A DNA stretch of 64,000 nt from Pseudalkalibacillus decolorationis (GTDB taxonomy: Bacteria; Bacillota; Bacilli; Bacillales; Fictibacillaceae): assembly GCF_024609785.1 (NCBI RefSeq), contig NZ_JANHJQ010000016.1, positions 58,966 through 122,965 of the forward strand. Reading direction: 5' to 3'. The notes below the pieces were generated by a model. It ran no database searches. It was not told where the DNA came from and saw nothing but the letters and a program-made list of their open reading frames with translations. How positions within the stretch are numbered: position 1 is the stretch's first letter; the number at the start of each line of letters is the position of its first letter. Position numbers and translations under genes: made by a program. This document shows positions 8,810 to 18,425 of the stretch, piece by piece.

Positions 8810-9691
8810 TCATTCATTTTCGGGAAGATTGATAGAGTCTAGGACATTTAGAAAATTTTGTAATACATCAGACTTTTCCCCACGCCGCCATACCACCGCT
8901 CTTTCCATTGTAATTGTTACATCTTCCAATTTTCTATAAACGGCCCCTTTGAGTGGAAATTTTGAATTAACAAGTGAAACCCCAATACCAGAAGAAACTA
9001 GAGCAATAATGGTTTGTACGTCATGTGCATGAATGGTGATCTTGGGGGTGAATCCAGATTGATGGCAGATTTTTATGAAGGTATTATAATAATCTACACC
9101 TGCTGTCTTTGGTGTCATAACGAAGGATTCTTCAGCTAAATCGTGGATGTAAAGCGGTGACTTCTTACTTGTCAAGGGATGCGTTTCCGGTAAGACCGCC
9201 ATGAACGGAATTTCTCCCAATGATCTAACATGAAGTTGATCACTGATGACAGGAGAGGCAACAAATCCCACATCTATACGCTTTTCGTGCAAGGCACGAA
9301 TCTGGTCAGCTTTGCCCATTTTATGTAAGATTAATCCTACAAGAGGATATTCTTCTTTAAACTTTCGAATAATTTTAATAACCCCTTCAGATGTACCTGT
9401 AAAACCAACTGTCAGACCACCATGCTCACCTTTAGATGTCATCTGTGTAATAACGCGTGCTTGCTCAACTTGATCAAGGATTTGATATGCTTTCTCCAAA
9501 AAAACTTTACCTGCATTCGTCAACTTAACATTACGTTTTGTTCGGTCAAACAACCGAACATCTATTTCCTCTTCCAATTTTTGAATCTGTCTACTAAGTG
9601 GTGGTTGTGCAATATGTAGACGGTTGGCGGCCCTACCAAAATGTAATTCCTCTGCAAGAGTTATGAAATAACGTACGTGTCTAAGCTCCAT
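8810..9691 (-). CDS. LysR family transcriptional regulator
   Basis: A 293-residue LysR protein. The N-terminal helix-turn-helix is canonical (MELRHVRYFITLAEELHFGRAANRLHIAQPPLSRQIQ in outline), then a type-2 periplasmic-binding effector domain (about 90-290) that resembles the BenM/CatR group. ATG 9691 is favoured because AGGTGAT lies at the right distance; ATG 9697 and GTG 9700 are in frame upstream. It is divergent from the second M24 hydrolase and the Na+/solute symporter, which it probably controls. Confidence 0.88.
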   Translation of the reverse strand: MELRHVRYFITLAEELHFGRAANRLHIAQPPLSRQIQKLEEEIDVRLFDRTKRNVKLTNAGKVFLEKAYQILDQVEQARVITQMTSKGEHGGLTVGFTGTSEGVIKIIRKFKEEYPLVGLILHKMGKADQIRALHEKRIDVGFVASPVISDQLHVRSLGEIPFMAVLPETHPLTSKKSPLYIHDLAEESFVMTPKTAGVDYYNTFIKICHQSGFTPKITIHAHDVQTIIALVSSGIGVSLVNSKFPLKGAVYRKLEDVTITMERAVVWRRGEKSDVLQNFLNVLDSINLPENE

Positions 9692-10031
9692 TTCCATCAC
9701 CTTTCCTTATGTTTAATACCTTAATAGTATTAATACCAAACTATTTATGTATTTCCCTTTTTTTTATTGGTATTTTATAATCAACATAATTAATACAAAG
9801 GGGGAAGGAAAGGGGGAATTACCACTTGAATATTTTCAAAATTTCGATTATTAGGTTTTCATAATGAAATTATTGTTACTGATTGTTTAGGAGGGAAGAG
9901 GGTTTTGAGGTGGTTTCCACCAAATTAATTATCAGAATATTATGTATTTTAAATGAAAAAATGATCTTGTACTAGGACTATTGTGTAAGGATAAAGGTGT
10001 TTTTAAAAAAGACTTTTGAGGAGCTGAGCTA
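9692..10031. promoter_or_regulatory. Divergent regulatory region, LysR / M24 paralogue 2
   Basis: 340 bp without a gene. AATACCAA near 9735 and TTGGTATT near 9768 form an inverted repeat with a 25-bp gap, a plausible LysR target close to the LysR start. A short GGTGG-TTT-CCACC dyad lies at 9909-9921. I see no sigma-54 element or repeat here. Confidence 0.35.
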
Positions 10032-11186
10032 ATGAATTATAACAAGCGGTTAGACAAGTTACGAGGTTTTATGGAAAAGGAGAAACTTACAGCCGTATTA
10101 TTAACTGATCCAATTAACCAGAGTTACATGACTGGATTTGAAATAATTACTTATTCCCGTCCAATTTTCACCTTAGTAACCAAAAATGAATGTATCTTAA
10201 TAGTTCCAGGCTTAGAGGAGAAGCATGCCAAATTGAAGGCAGAATATGATCGTTTATTTGTATATTATGAGCATCCTGAAAAAGCAGACCAGGGAACTGA
10301 CCCACTTGCGTTGATTATAAAATGCTTACAAGCTCTAAAGGGGGAAAGAAGACTCGGAATTGAGTCTCGCTCCTTACCTTTTGAATTAGCAAGTGTCCTC
10401 CAGAGAGATAACTGGGAATTAGTAGATGTTAATTCTGAAATGATTAAAAAGCGAGCGATAAAAGATGAGAAGGAATTAGAAAAAATACGCCAAGTCTGCT
10501 CATTAGCCGTAGGTTCTGTACAATCAGCATTTCGAGCTCTTAAAGTAGGAATTACTGAACGAGATATTGAAGATGCTGCAGCCAGCGCATTTTATCAAGA
10601 AGCCTCTTACCTTTACCCCGACTCATTCCTTATCACTAGAGGAATGAGTCCATCTGGAATAGAACGCACTATTCTGCCTCATGTATTTTCAAATTTAAGA
10701 AGAGTAGAATTAGGCGATGGATTAATTATTACAAGAATTACTTCACTAGATGGATATAAAGGTGAATGTGAACGAACTTGTTTTATTGGGGAGCCAACCA
10801 CTAAGCAAAGAGAATTGTTCGAAGTGATGGTTAATGCCCAAAGAGCCGCGCTTGATACAATCAAAGCTGGAGTTAAGGCAAGTGATGTAGATACCGCGGC
10901 ACGCTCATTTATACAAAAGGAAGGATATGGTGAATACGCCGTTCATCGCACTGGACATAGTATCGGTCTAGCTGTTCATGAGGCCCCTTTCTTCCGTTTT
11001 GATGAGCACTCCATATTACAAGAGGGGATGACATTTACGGTCGAACCCGGTATTTATGTTCCTGGAATAGGGGGCTTCCGTCATTCAGACACAATTCTCG
11101 TTACAAAAAATGGATACGAGATGTTAACCGAATGTCCGCGCTCAATTGAAGAATTAATTTTTAATCCTATAAATAGTAGGGTATGA
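10032..11186 (+). CDS. Creatinase-like M24 family hydrolase (paralogue 2)
   Basis: 384 residues, alignable along its whole length with the product of the gene at 63 (shared HRxGH, VEPGIYVPGxGGFRHSDT and ERTxFxGEP-type blocks). As in that paralogue, the metal-binding aspartates are replaced (GYKGECERTCF) and the final Glu site reads FRHSDT, so it is probably a metal-free creatinase- or ectoine-hydrolase-type enzyme. The start ATG 10032 follows GAGG. The downstream neighbour is a different transporter family (SSS), and control is by a divergent LysR instead of a TetR. The two units may therefore handle related but distinct substrates. Confidence 0.75.
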   Translation: MNYNKRLDKLRGFMEKEKLTAVLLTDPINQSYMTGFEIITYSRPIFTLVTKNECILIVPGLEEKHAKLKAEYDRLFVYYEHPEKADQGTDPLALIIKCLQALKGERRLGIESRSLPFELASVLQRDNWELVDVNSEMIKKRAIKDEKELEKIRQVCSLAVGSVQSAFRALKVGITERDIEDAAASAFYQEASYLYPDSFLITRGMSPSGIERTILPHVFSNLRRVELGDGLIITRITSLDGYKGECERTCFIGEPTTKQRELFEVMVNAQRAALDTIKAGVKASDVDTAARSFIQKEGYGEYAVHRTGHSIGLAVHEAPFFRFDEHSILQEGMTFTVEPGIYVPGIGGFRHSDTILVTKNGYEMLTECPRSIEELIFNPINSRV

Positions 11187-11280
11187 GCAGAGTCATAAAA
11201 TAGAAATTCATTTTCATATGGTAGATACAGTTTAGGGAATTTAACCCAAAGGGGAAGTATGAGATATAGATCATAGGGAG

Positions 11281-11315
11281 ACCTTTTAAACCTTCTAACT
11301 GAAGGTTTAAAAGGT
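11281..11315. other. Perfect 15-bp hairpin between M24 and symporter genes
   Basis: ACCTTTTAAACCTTC (11281-11295), loop TAACT, GAAGGTTTAAAAGGT (11301-11315), with no mismatch. No T run follows, so it is not a standard terminator. It could be an RNA processing or stability element setting the M24:symporter ratio, or an operator. Confidence 0.55.
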
Positions 11316-11365
11316 ACCTTATCTCCGGGACTTAAATTAGTTCATATTTATAGAGGGGGAAAACA

Positions 11366-12805
11366 ATGGGAAATGTTATTCAGATAAGTGCAATTGTTAT
11401 TTACTTATTACTTATGGTTGTTCTTGGGATTTATTATTCTAAACGGGAAGTTAAAACAAGCGAAGATTTTTTAGTTGCTGGCAGACGCTTACCTAAATTT
11501 GTTCTTATGGGTACTCTACTTGCTACTTGGGTTGGTTCGGGAACAGTGGTTGGAAGTGCGAGTTTTATATATCAATACGGTCCTCTAGCTAGTTTGCTAA
11601 TTGGTATAAATGTACCGTTGGGAATAATAGTTTTATATTTTATTGCAGATAAAGCTAGAAATTTAAAAAAATACACAGTTCCTGAAATGCTTGAAATACG
11701 GTATGGAAGTCTTGTGCGTTTAATAGCCGCAATTTTTATTATATTAGCTTATGTAGGCATTGTTTCGTATCAATTCATCGGTGGTGGCTATGTTCTTAAT
11801 ATTACAACAGGGTTGCCCGTTGAAATCGGTACAATTATAACAGTTATTTTAGTTATTTTTTTATCAACTTCCGGCGGATTATTTTCAGTAGCTTATACAG
11901 ACTTTGTTAGCTCACTTTTAATTGTCTTTGGCTTTTTACTAGGCTTACCTTTCCTTTTATTTACTGTAGGAGGATTCAATAGTTTTACATTAAATTTACC
12001 CGACCATGCCCAAACATGGACAGGAGGTTTAACAGTCCCCCAAATGCTAGGTTACTTTTTACCAACGCTTTTATTAATATTAGGTGATCAAAATATGTAT
12101 CAGAGATTTTCTGCAGCAAAAGATGCTGAAACGGCAAAAAAATCAACTATAGGATTTTTCTTTGGTGATATTGCTATTAAGGTATTAACTGTTATCTTTG
12201 CAACTTCAGCAATCATTCTTTTCCCAAACATCAATCCTGACACAGCTATTCTCCAAGTTGCTGTTAACGGAGTTCCTATATCAATAGGGGCAATTATATT
12301 ATCGGCAACCGTTGCTTTTGTTATCACTACCGGTAATTCATATTTATTATCAGCTGCAGGAAATATTGTTTATGACATCTATGCACGATATGGACGTAAG
12401 GAGATTCCAGAAAAGAAACTATTGGGCTTTAACCGGATAACGGTTGTTATCCTAGGGGTTTTTGCTTATGTTCTCGGTAGCTTTTTCCCAAGTGTATTAG
12501 CAATTCAAATGTATTCCTATTCGATGTATGGTGCTGCAATCACACCATCTATTTTGGCAAGTTTCCTTTGGAAACGTGCAACTGGTGCTGGAGCATTGTC
12601 ATCTATTATTATCGGGGGAACAGCTACAATGTTTTGGGAACTAGTTTTAAATAAACCATTGGGTTGGAACAGTGTTCTTTTTTCTTTGCCATTGTCAATA
12701 ATAGCTCTAATAATTGTAAGTTTGGTTACTAAAGATAAGAGAATTAATTTTGGCAATCATACTATTAAACAAAGTAAAAATACAAATAAATCAATTAATA
12801 ACTAA
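11366..12805 (+). CDS. Sodium:solute symporter family transporter
   Basis: A 479-residue membrane protein of the SSS family with about 13 hydrophobic segments. Typical features are the N-terminal YYSKREVKTSEDFLVAGRRLP region, GTLLATWVGSGTVVGSASF in the Na+-binding helix, and GDQNMYQRFSAAKD in the middle. The start ATG has AGAGGGGGA before it. The tail from about 455 is hydrophilic. It is not PutP-like in its signature, so proline is not indicated despite the proline genes downstream; the substrate is probably that of the M24 enzyme upstream. Confidence 0.88.
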   Translation: MGNVIQISAIVIYLLLMVVLGIYYSKREVKTSEDFLVAGRRLPKFVLMGTLLATWVGSGTVVGSASFIYQYGPLASLLIGINVPLGIIVLYFIADKARNLKKYTVPEMLEIRYGSLVRLIAAIFIILAYVGIVSYQFIGGGYVLNITTGLPVEIGTIITVILVIFLSTSGGLFSVAYTDFVSSLLIVFGFLLGLPFLLFTVGGFNSFTLNLPDHAQTWTGGLTVPQMLGYFLPTLLLILGDQNMYQRFSAAKDAETAKKSTIGFFFGDIAIKVLTVIFATSAIILFPNINPDTAILQVAVNGVPISIGAIILSATVAFVITTGNSYLLSAAGNIVYDIYARYGRKEIPEKKLLGFNRITVVILGVFAYVLGSFFPSVLAIQMYSYSMYGAAITPSILASFLWKRATGAGALSSIIIGGTATMFWELVLNKPLGWNSVLFSLPLSIIALIIVSLVTKDKRINFGNHTIKQSKNTNKSINN

Positions 12806-13482
12806 GGGGTAGTGCCACATCCCGTAAAGATAGCACCGGCAATTTTTCAGGTTGTTAGATGTCTGTTGGTTCACAGCTTTATGCCGATAATACCTGTATC
12901 AATTTGTCGTTACAAGAGTGAAATGTCTATATTAATGACAGCAAAGTGATCATTGGTTGACCGATTGCTTTAGATAAGGTTTCACCATACTTTGGGTGGT
13001 AACGTGGCGCGGCAAAAACCATCTCCGCAGCATATAGCCGAGTTTCGCGGCAAAATCTTATTTATCGCGGCAAACACCTCAGTTCCGCGGCAAAATCCAC
13101 TTTATCGCACCAAGTTACCTCGGTTCCACGGCAAACCATCTTTTCACGGCTACATTCTTTGGTGAAGAACCGGAAAAAACTGATTTTATACCGTTTTAGG
13201 GAGGTTTTACACGTGTTTTGTAATCGTTCCATAAAATAGGGTCCAATAAACTTAGGGAATGACTTCAAAACAGAGAATTCAGGCATCTGCAACACAACAT
13301 TTTGACGTTATTAAACCTTAATATTACAAAAACTACGTTAGACGTATGGATCCGGATACTTTTGAGTCAGTCCCTTTTTCATGATTCAAAAGTTTCGAAT
13401 CATAGCGAAAAAGCAGGATATCCGATGAGATTAATCGAAATATGAACTAAACATTTCGAAAAACAATCTGAGGTGAATGCAT
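12806..13482. other. 677-bp non-coding region with degenerate tandem repeats
   Basis: No convincing gene. From about 13008 to 13150 there is a degenerate repeat built on CGCGGCAAAATC, then TTTATCGCGGCAAA, then CCTCAGTTC, with a period near 58 bp (two internal half-repeats of about 29 bp). The remaining sequence is AT-rich without recognisable structure. The sigma-54 activator's promoter presumably lies in the last 150 bp. Confidence 0.5.
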
Positions 13483-15144
13483 TTGTTATCGATTGAATCC
13501 TCTATTGAATTGATTCCTTTTCCTGCTTTTATTACAAAAATGGACGGTACGATTTCACTTGTAAACCACTCATTTAAAGAAGCGATAAATTCCGTTAATT
13601 ACTTTTCTATCCACCATTTATTTGACGATATCGACATTCAAGGTGATGGGGCATTTATGCTTGCAAGAAGAAACCAGAGACACTTTTTGTTTCTCAGGAA
13701 TACGATTGATGGGAATATCCATTATATCGGGAGGGAAGGGAAACATTTTCAAGAGCTTCAACAACAAGTTTCTGAATTGAAGAAACTTAACCGGGAACTA
13801 GATTCGATCATTGATAGTTCATATGACGGGATTTATATAACAGATAATAAAGGTATTACTTTGAAGACGAATGCGGCGATTGAACGAATAACAGGTATAC
13901 CGAAAGAATACTATATCGGGAAAAATGTAGACCGATTGATGGAAAGAGGAATTTTGAAGGATTCTGTTACACCTAAAGTACTGAAACAGAAGCGTCCTGT
14001 ATCCGTTGTTCAGGAGAATTACCGGGGAAAAGAAACATTGATAACAGGGAACCCTGTATTGAATGAAAATGGTGATATTGAAAAGGTGATCACAAACATC
14101 CGTGATCTATCAGATTTAAATCGCTTACTTACAGAGCTGAGCGAAGCAAAAAAACGAAATAACGAATATGAAAAAGAATTGAAGAAGCTAAAAGGATATA
14201 CTGATCAAGAATTAATCATCGAAAGCCAACCATTGAAAGAGATCTATGAAATGGCTGAGCGAATAGCGGATTTCGATGCGACTGTTCTCATTTTAGGTGA
14301 AACAGGTGTTGGTAAGGATGTTCTTGCAAGGTTCATCTATAGGAATAGTAAGAGGTCAGAAAAAGGTGAATTTGTAAAAGTTAATTGTGGTGCGATTCCT
14401 CCTGACCTATTAGAATCTGAATTATTTGGGTACGAAGCAGGGGCGTTCACAGGTGCTAATAAAAAAGGGAAGCCGGGTTTGTTTGAAGTGGCTGATAAAG
14501 GGATCCTATTTCTCGATGAAATAGGGGAACTTCCGAAGAATCTTCAGGTCAAGTTGTTGCAAGTGATTCAGGATGGTCATACCCAGCGTGTCGGAGCGAC
14601 CAAAGCTAAAAAGGTGAATGTCAGGATCATAGCAGCGACTAACCGGGATTTACAAGGGATGATCCAAGATGGTGAATTTAGAGAAGATCTTTTTTACCGG
14701 CTGAATGTCATTCCAATAACCATCCCACCACTTCGGGAAAGAAGAGATGATATATTGCCTCTTCTACAGTTTTTCCTAGAATTAACGAATAGGAAGTATG
14801 GATTAGATAAAGAGATGGATGAGCGATTAAAGAGTTTCCTTTATGAGTTAGACTGGTCTGGAAACGTAAGGGAAATGTCCAATCTAATTGAACGGCTCGT
14901 ACTGACAACATCCTCCAAGGGAATCTCAATTGACCATTTACCTGAAGAAATCGGTAAAAAGAATCAAAAGATCCGTATTTCAGAAATCATACCGTTGAAA
15001 GAGGCAGCTGAAATTGCGGAAAAGAAATTATTAGAACTAGCCTCTAAGCGTTACGAGACAACCTATGAAATTGCAAAAGCACTGCAGACTAGCCAGCCGA
15101 CCATTGTTCGGAAGTTAAAAAAATACAACATGGAAATAAAATAA
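13483..15144 (+). CDS. Sigma-54-dependent transcriptional activator, PAS-AAA-HTH
   Basis: 553 residues of the RocR/AcoR architecture. It has a degenerate N-terminal sensor (1-90), a PAS domain (about 110-225), an AAA+ domain with Walker A GETGVGKD (about 272), GAFTGA (about 320, the sigma-54 contact loop) and Walker B GILFLDEIGEL, then a C-terminal HTH (TYEIAKALQTSQPTIVRKL). It opens SigL-RNA polymerase complexes. TTG 13483 is preferred because GAGGTG is too close to the in-frame ATG 13477. The gene precedes the proline-degradation genes, but I find no -24/-12 element before them. The two clear sigma-54 promoters in the window are at 39118 and 40300. Confidence 0.9.
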   Translation: MLSIESSIELIPFPAFITKMDGTISLVNHSFKEAINSVNYFSIHHLFDDIDIQGDGAFMLARRNQRHFLFLRNTIDGNIHYIGREGKHFQELQQQVSELKKLNRELDSIIDSSYDGIYITDNKGITLKTNAAIERITGIPKEYYIGKNVDRLMERGILKDSVTPKVLKQKRPVSVVQENYRGKETLITGNPVLNENGDIEKVITNIRDLSDLNRLLTELSEAKKRNNEYEKELKKLKGYTDQELIIESQPLKEIYEMAERIADFDATVLILGETGVGKDVLARFIYRNSKRSEKGEFVKVNCGAIPPDLLESELFGYEAGAFTGANKKGKPGLFEVADKGILFLDEIGELPKNLQVKLLQVIQDGHTQRVGATKAKKVNVRIIAATNRDLQGMIQDGEFREDLFYRLNVIPITIPPLRERRDDILPLLQFFLELTNRKYGLDKEMDERLKSFLYELDWSGNVREMSNLIERLVLTTSSKGISIDHLPEEIGKKNQKIRISEIIPLKEAAEIAEKKLLELASKRYETTYEIAKALQTSQPTIVRKLKKYNMEIK

Positions 15145-15323
15145 AAGTAGCGATTGCATCTTGGTCTGACATATCGACAATCCTTAGAAAATAGTCAATT
15201 AGGTAGAGGCGATTAATCCAATTCCATTTCAATTATTCTTACCGTTTGCTTTTATGATTACAAATCTGGATCATTAAATGCTGCAAGTTTGCCCAAAAGC
15301 AAATGAATACAAAATAAGAAAAG

Positions 15324-15363
15324 GCACTCTATTAGCTGTTACAGACGATAGAGTGCTTTTTTT
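15324..15363 (+). terminator. Rho-independent terminator of the sigma-54 activator gene
   Basis: GCACTCTAT (15324-15332) pairs with ATAGAGTGC (15348-15356), followed by seven T's. Confidence 0.85.
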
Positions 15364-15364
15364 G

Positions 15365-15457
15365 CACGTTAAGAAAGTATAAAAATACTTTCTATAGTAT
15401 AAGCGCAACTAAGGCGATCGCCAGCGCTAAGGCTTGGCGCTAGCCAAGTTTTCTTTA
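15365..15457 (-). repeat. R1 palindromic repeat, copy 2
   Basis: A near-full copy in minus orientation, directly after the terminator. It carries the perfect hairpin AGAAAGTAT-AAAA-ATACTTTCT, GGCGATCGCC, and the CTTGGCGCTAGCCAAG hairpin. Confidence 0.9.
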
Positions 15458-15643
15458 ATTATGAAACTTCCTTCCTTTTGTGTGTTAATCATAAAAAAGC
15501 AATGAAAATATTGTGGTGTGAGCACGTTGTCTAGAGGTGATCATAATCGTTATAATTTTCTTAACAAATAAGATAGTAATATAAATTCCATGTTTCCATC
15601 TACAGGATTACAGGAAAAGTGACAAATATAGGGGGTGGTAATC

Positions 15644-16561
15644 TTGGAAGCCATAAGCAAACGGTTCTTCTTGTATCTTTCCAACAACAAGCTATTAGAT
15701 GGCTTGGCAAAGCGTTGGGGAACAAAATTTGGGGCTGACAAGATTGTTGGGGGAGAAACATTCTCTCATGCAATTCCACTGATTAAGAAATTGAACCATG
15801 ATGGATTACTAGTTACAGTTGATCATTTGGGTGAATTCGTCAATTCCGTTGATGAAGCAAGAGAACGGGCTCAAGAGTGTCTCCAGAGCATTCGCGCTAT
15901 TGCTTTTCATCAATTAAATTCTCAAGTGTCTGTGAAACTGACATCATTAGGCTTGGACATCAGTCAAGAACTGGTTATGGAAAACATGGAGCTGATTTTG
16001 TCAGAGGCAAAGGAACATGGAGTTACGGTGACCATTGACATGGAAGATTCTTCTAGATGCCATGCTACCCTTGAGATTTATAAAGCATTAAAGCAGAAGT
16101 ACGAGAACTTGGGAACTGTGATTCAATCCTATCTCTATCGATCTGATAAGGATGTAGATGATCTTGATAGTTATGAACCCTATTTAAGACTCGTAAAAGG
16201 GGCTTATAAGGAATCTACTAAAGTGGCTTTTCCTGATAAGCGGATGGTTGATGAGAATTTAAAACGTCTCATCAAGAAAAATCTCTTGAACGGTCATTAT
16301 ACAGCTGTAGCTAGTCATGATGATGCTATGGTCGAGTACACAATAAATCTCGTAAAAGAGCACGGAATTCCAAGAGATCGCTTCGAATTTCAAATGCTCT
16401 ATGGGATGAGAAACCAAATGCAAACCGATCTTGTGAAAGAAGGATATACGGTTCGCGTTTATCTCCCGTATGGAGAGGATTGGTATGGCTATTTCATGAG
16501 ACGATTAGCTGAAAGACCTGCGAATATTGCATTTGCTATCAAAGGAATTTTCAGTAAGTAA
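15644..16561 (+). CDS. putB: Proline dehydrogenase
   Basis: A 305-residue flavoenzyme (monofunctional PutB/FadM type) oxidising proline to 1-pyrroline-5-carboxylate and passing electrons to the membrane. Motifs of the TIM barrel are seen: SVKLTSLGLDIS, TIDMEDSSRCHATLEIY, VIQSYLYRS, LRLVKGAYKES, ASHDDAMVEY, FEFQMLYGMR and VYLPYGEDWYGYFMRRLAERPAN. TTG 15644 is preferred over GTG 15635 because GGGGGTGG overlaps the latter. P5C dehydrogenase lies 200 bp downstream and completes the pathway to glutamate. PutR (18426) is the likely activator. Confidence 0.92.
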   Translation: MEAISKRFFLYLSNNKLLDGLAKRWGTKFGADKIVGGETFSHAIPLIKKLNHDGLLVTVDHLGEFVNSVDEARERAQECLQSIRAIAFHQLNSQVSVKLTSLGLDISQELVMENMELILSEAKEHGVTVTIDMEDSSRCHATLEIYKALKQKYENLGTVIQSYLYRSDKDVDDLDSYEPYLRLVKGAYKESTKVAFPDKRMVDENLKRLIKKNLLNGHYTAVASHDDAMVEYTINLVKEHGIPRDRFEFQMLYGMRNQMQTDLVKEGYTVRVYLPYGEDWYGYFMRRLAERPANIAFAIKGIFSK

Positions 16562-16573
16562 AACCTAAAGGAA

Positions 16574-16715
16574 GTTCAAAAAGTATCCAAATGATAAACG
16601 GCGAATTTCTGCGTTACTCGGTTTTTCCGGTCCTCACGTATTAACACCATACGCTTCGGTCCTCAAAACTGTCGTGTCTTGAACTTCTTGTTTCTGATTC
16701 GTCTACTTTTTGAAC
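16574..16715 (+). repeat. R2 MITE-like element, copy A
   Basis: 142 bp bounded by perfect 12-bp inverted termini, GTTCAAAAAGTA and TACTTTTTGAAC. The interior (TCCGGTCCTCACGTATTAA...CATACG.TTCGGTCCTC) matches the reverse complement of the element at 51833. It separates the two proline-degradation genes. The right end abuts a direct duplication of TTTGAACACACACTAA (16709-16724 and 16725-16740). Confidence 0.8.
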
Positions 16716-16761
16716 ACACACTAATTTGAACACACACTAAAAGATAAAGGGGAATTTCATT

Positions 16762-18309
16762 ATGGTAACACCTTATAAACATGAACCATTTACTGATTTT
16801 ACAGTTGAGGAGAATAAGAAAGCTTTTGAAGATGCATTACAAACAGTTAAAGCAGAATTAGGACAACAACACGATTTGCTTGTAAACGGTGAACGCATTC
16901 ATACCGAGGAACAAATTGTTTCCACAAACCCTGCTAATACAAAGCAAGTGGTAGGTTCTGTCTCAAAAGCGAATCAAGAAATTGCGGATCAAGCTGTACA
17001 AGCTGCTGCAGAAGCTTTTAAAAGCTGGAGAAAATGGGATGAAAGAGCACGTGCTGAATTACTTTTCCGTGCTGCTAGCATTATTAGACGACGCAAGCAT
17101 GAGTTTTCCGCATATTTAGTTTATGAAGTAGGTAAACCGTGGAAGGAAGCGGATGCCGATACAGCAGAAGCGATTGATTTCTTAGAATATTATGGTCGTC
17201 AAATGATTGAGTTGAAAGCCGGTAAGCCAGTGGAAAGCCGTCCAGGTGAACAAAACCGCTACATTTATACTCCAACAGGTGTGGCAGTTGTTATTCCTCC
17301 TTGGAACTTAGCGTTTGCTATTATGGCGGGTACGGCTGTTGCACCGATTGTAACGGGGAGTACAGTAGTTATGAAGCCTGCAAGTAACAGTCCAGTGGTC
17401 GCAGCGAAATTCGTGGAAGTGCTAGAAGAAGCGGGTCTTCCAAAGGGTGTATTGAATTTTGTACCTGGAAGCGGTGGAGAAGTAGGCGACTATCTAGTCG
17501 ATCATCCAAAAACGTCCCTTATTTCCTTTACAGGCTCTCGCGATGTAGGTACACGGATCATCAAGCGTGCGGCTGAAGTTCAGGAAGGTCAGAATCATTT
17601 GAAACAAGTGATTGCTGAGATGGGCGGTAAGGATACGGTTGTCGTTGATAACAACTCCAATTTAGAGACGGCTGCTGAAGCGATCGTTGTGTCTGCTTTC
17701 GGCTTTTCTGGACAAAAGTGTTCGTCAGGTTCACGTGCTGTCGTCCATGAAGATGTCTATGACGAGCTGCTTGAAATGGTTAAAAAACGTACAGAAGAAT
17801 TGACTGTTGGTAATGCTTCTGAGGAAAATGTGTATATGGGACCGGTCGTTGACCAAGGTGCTTATGACAAAGTGATGAGTTATATCGAAATCGGTAAAGA
17901 AGAAGGTCGCTTAGTTACTGGCGGAAAAGGCGATGATTCTAAAGGTTATTTCATTGAACCTACTATTTTTGCTGATCTCGATCCTCATTCTCGCATGCAG
18001 CAAGAAGAAATATTCGGGCCAGTCGTTTGTTTCACAAAAGCAAAAAGTTTCGATGAAGCAATTGAGATTGCCAACAATACAGAATATGGATTAACAGGAG
18101 CGGTCATTTCAGATAACCGTGATCACCTTGAAAAAGCAAAATATGATTTCCATGTCGGCAACCTATACTTCAACCGTAACTGCACAGGTGCGATTGTCGG
18201 TTATCAGCCTTTTGGCGGATTCAAAATGTCAGGTACCGATTCTAAAGCAGGCGGTCCAGATTACTTGGCGCTTCATATGCAAGCGAAGACGATTTCGGAA
18301 ACATTTTAA
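16762..18309 (+). CDS. rocA: 1-pyrroline-5-carboxylate dehydrogenase
   Basis: A 515-residue NAD-dependent aldehyde dehydrogenase of the RocA/PutC group, converting P5C (glutamate semialdehyde) to glutamate. Catalytic C320 lies in [13 protein letters not shown] and E286 in AEMGGKD. The oxyanion/NAD segments [11 protein letters not shown] and FTGSRDVG are in place, and the C-terminal [16 protein letters not shown] is characteristic. Length and N-terminus ([13 protein letters not shown]) match Bacillus RocA. The ATG follows AAAGGGGAA. It is paired with proline dehydrogenase upstream and closed by a terminator. Confidence 0.95.
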   Translation: MVTPYKHEPFTDFTVEENKKAFEDALQTVKAELGQQHDLLVNGERIHTEEQIVSTNPANTKQVVGSVSKANQEIADQAVQAAAEAFKSWRKWDERARAELLFRAASIIRRRKHEFSAYLVYEVGKPWKEADADTAEAIDFLEYYGRQMIELKAGKPVESRPGEQNRYIYTPTGVAVVIPPWNLAFAIMAGTAVAPIVTGSTVVMKPASNSPVVAAKFVEVLEEAGLPKGVLNFVPGSGGEVGDYLVDHPKTSLISFTGSRDVGTRIIKRAAEVQEGQNHLKQVIAEMGGKDTVVVDNNSNLETAAEAIVVSAFGFSGQKCSSGSRAVVHEDVYDELLEMVKKRTEELTVGNASEENVYMGPVVDQGAYDKVMSYIEIGKEEGRLVTGGKGDDSKGYFIEPTIFADLDPHSRMQQEEIFGPVVCFTKAKSFDEAIEIANNTEYGLTGAVISDNRDHLEKAKYDFHVGNLYFNRNCTGAIVGYQPFGGFKMSGTDSKAGGPDYLALHMQAKTISETF

Positions 18310-18332
18310 TGCTTTGCGTTTAGATTCTTACA

Positions 18333-18367
18333 GAAAAGCTCTCCAACTTGGGGAGCTTTTCTTTTTC
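18333..18367 (+). terminator. Rho-independent terminator after P5C dehydrogenase
   Basis: GAAAAGCTCTCC-AACTT-GGGGAGCTTTTC followed by TTTTTCTTT. Confidence 0.9.
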
Positions 18368-18425
18368 TTTCCACGATAACTCGCTATAATAAGGTAATAA
18401 CCTACTCGGAAAGGTAAGGATTCCT

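Noticed and set aside
15458..15643. Sigma-54 promoter before proline dehydrogenase
   Set aside because: TGGTGTGAGCACGTTGTC looks similar at first, but the GG-N10-GC spacing and the TTGC box are not present.
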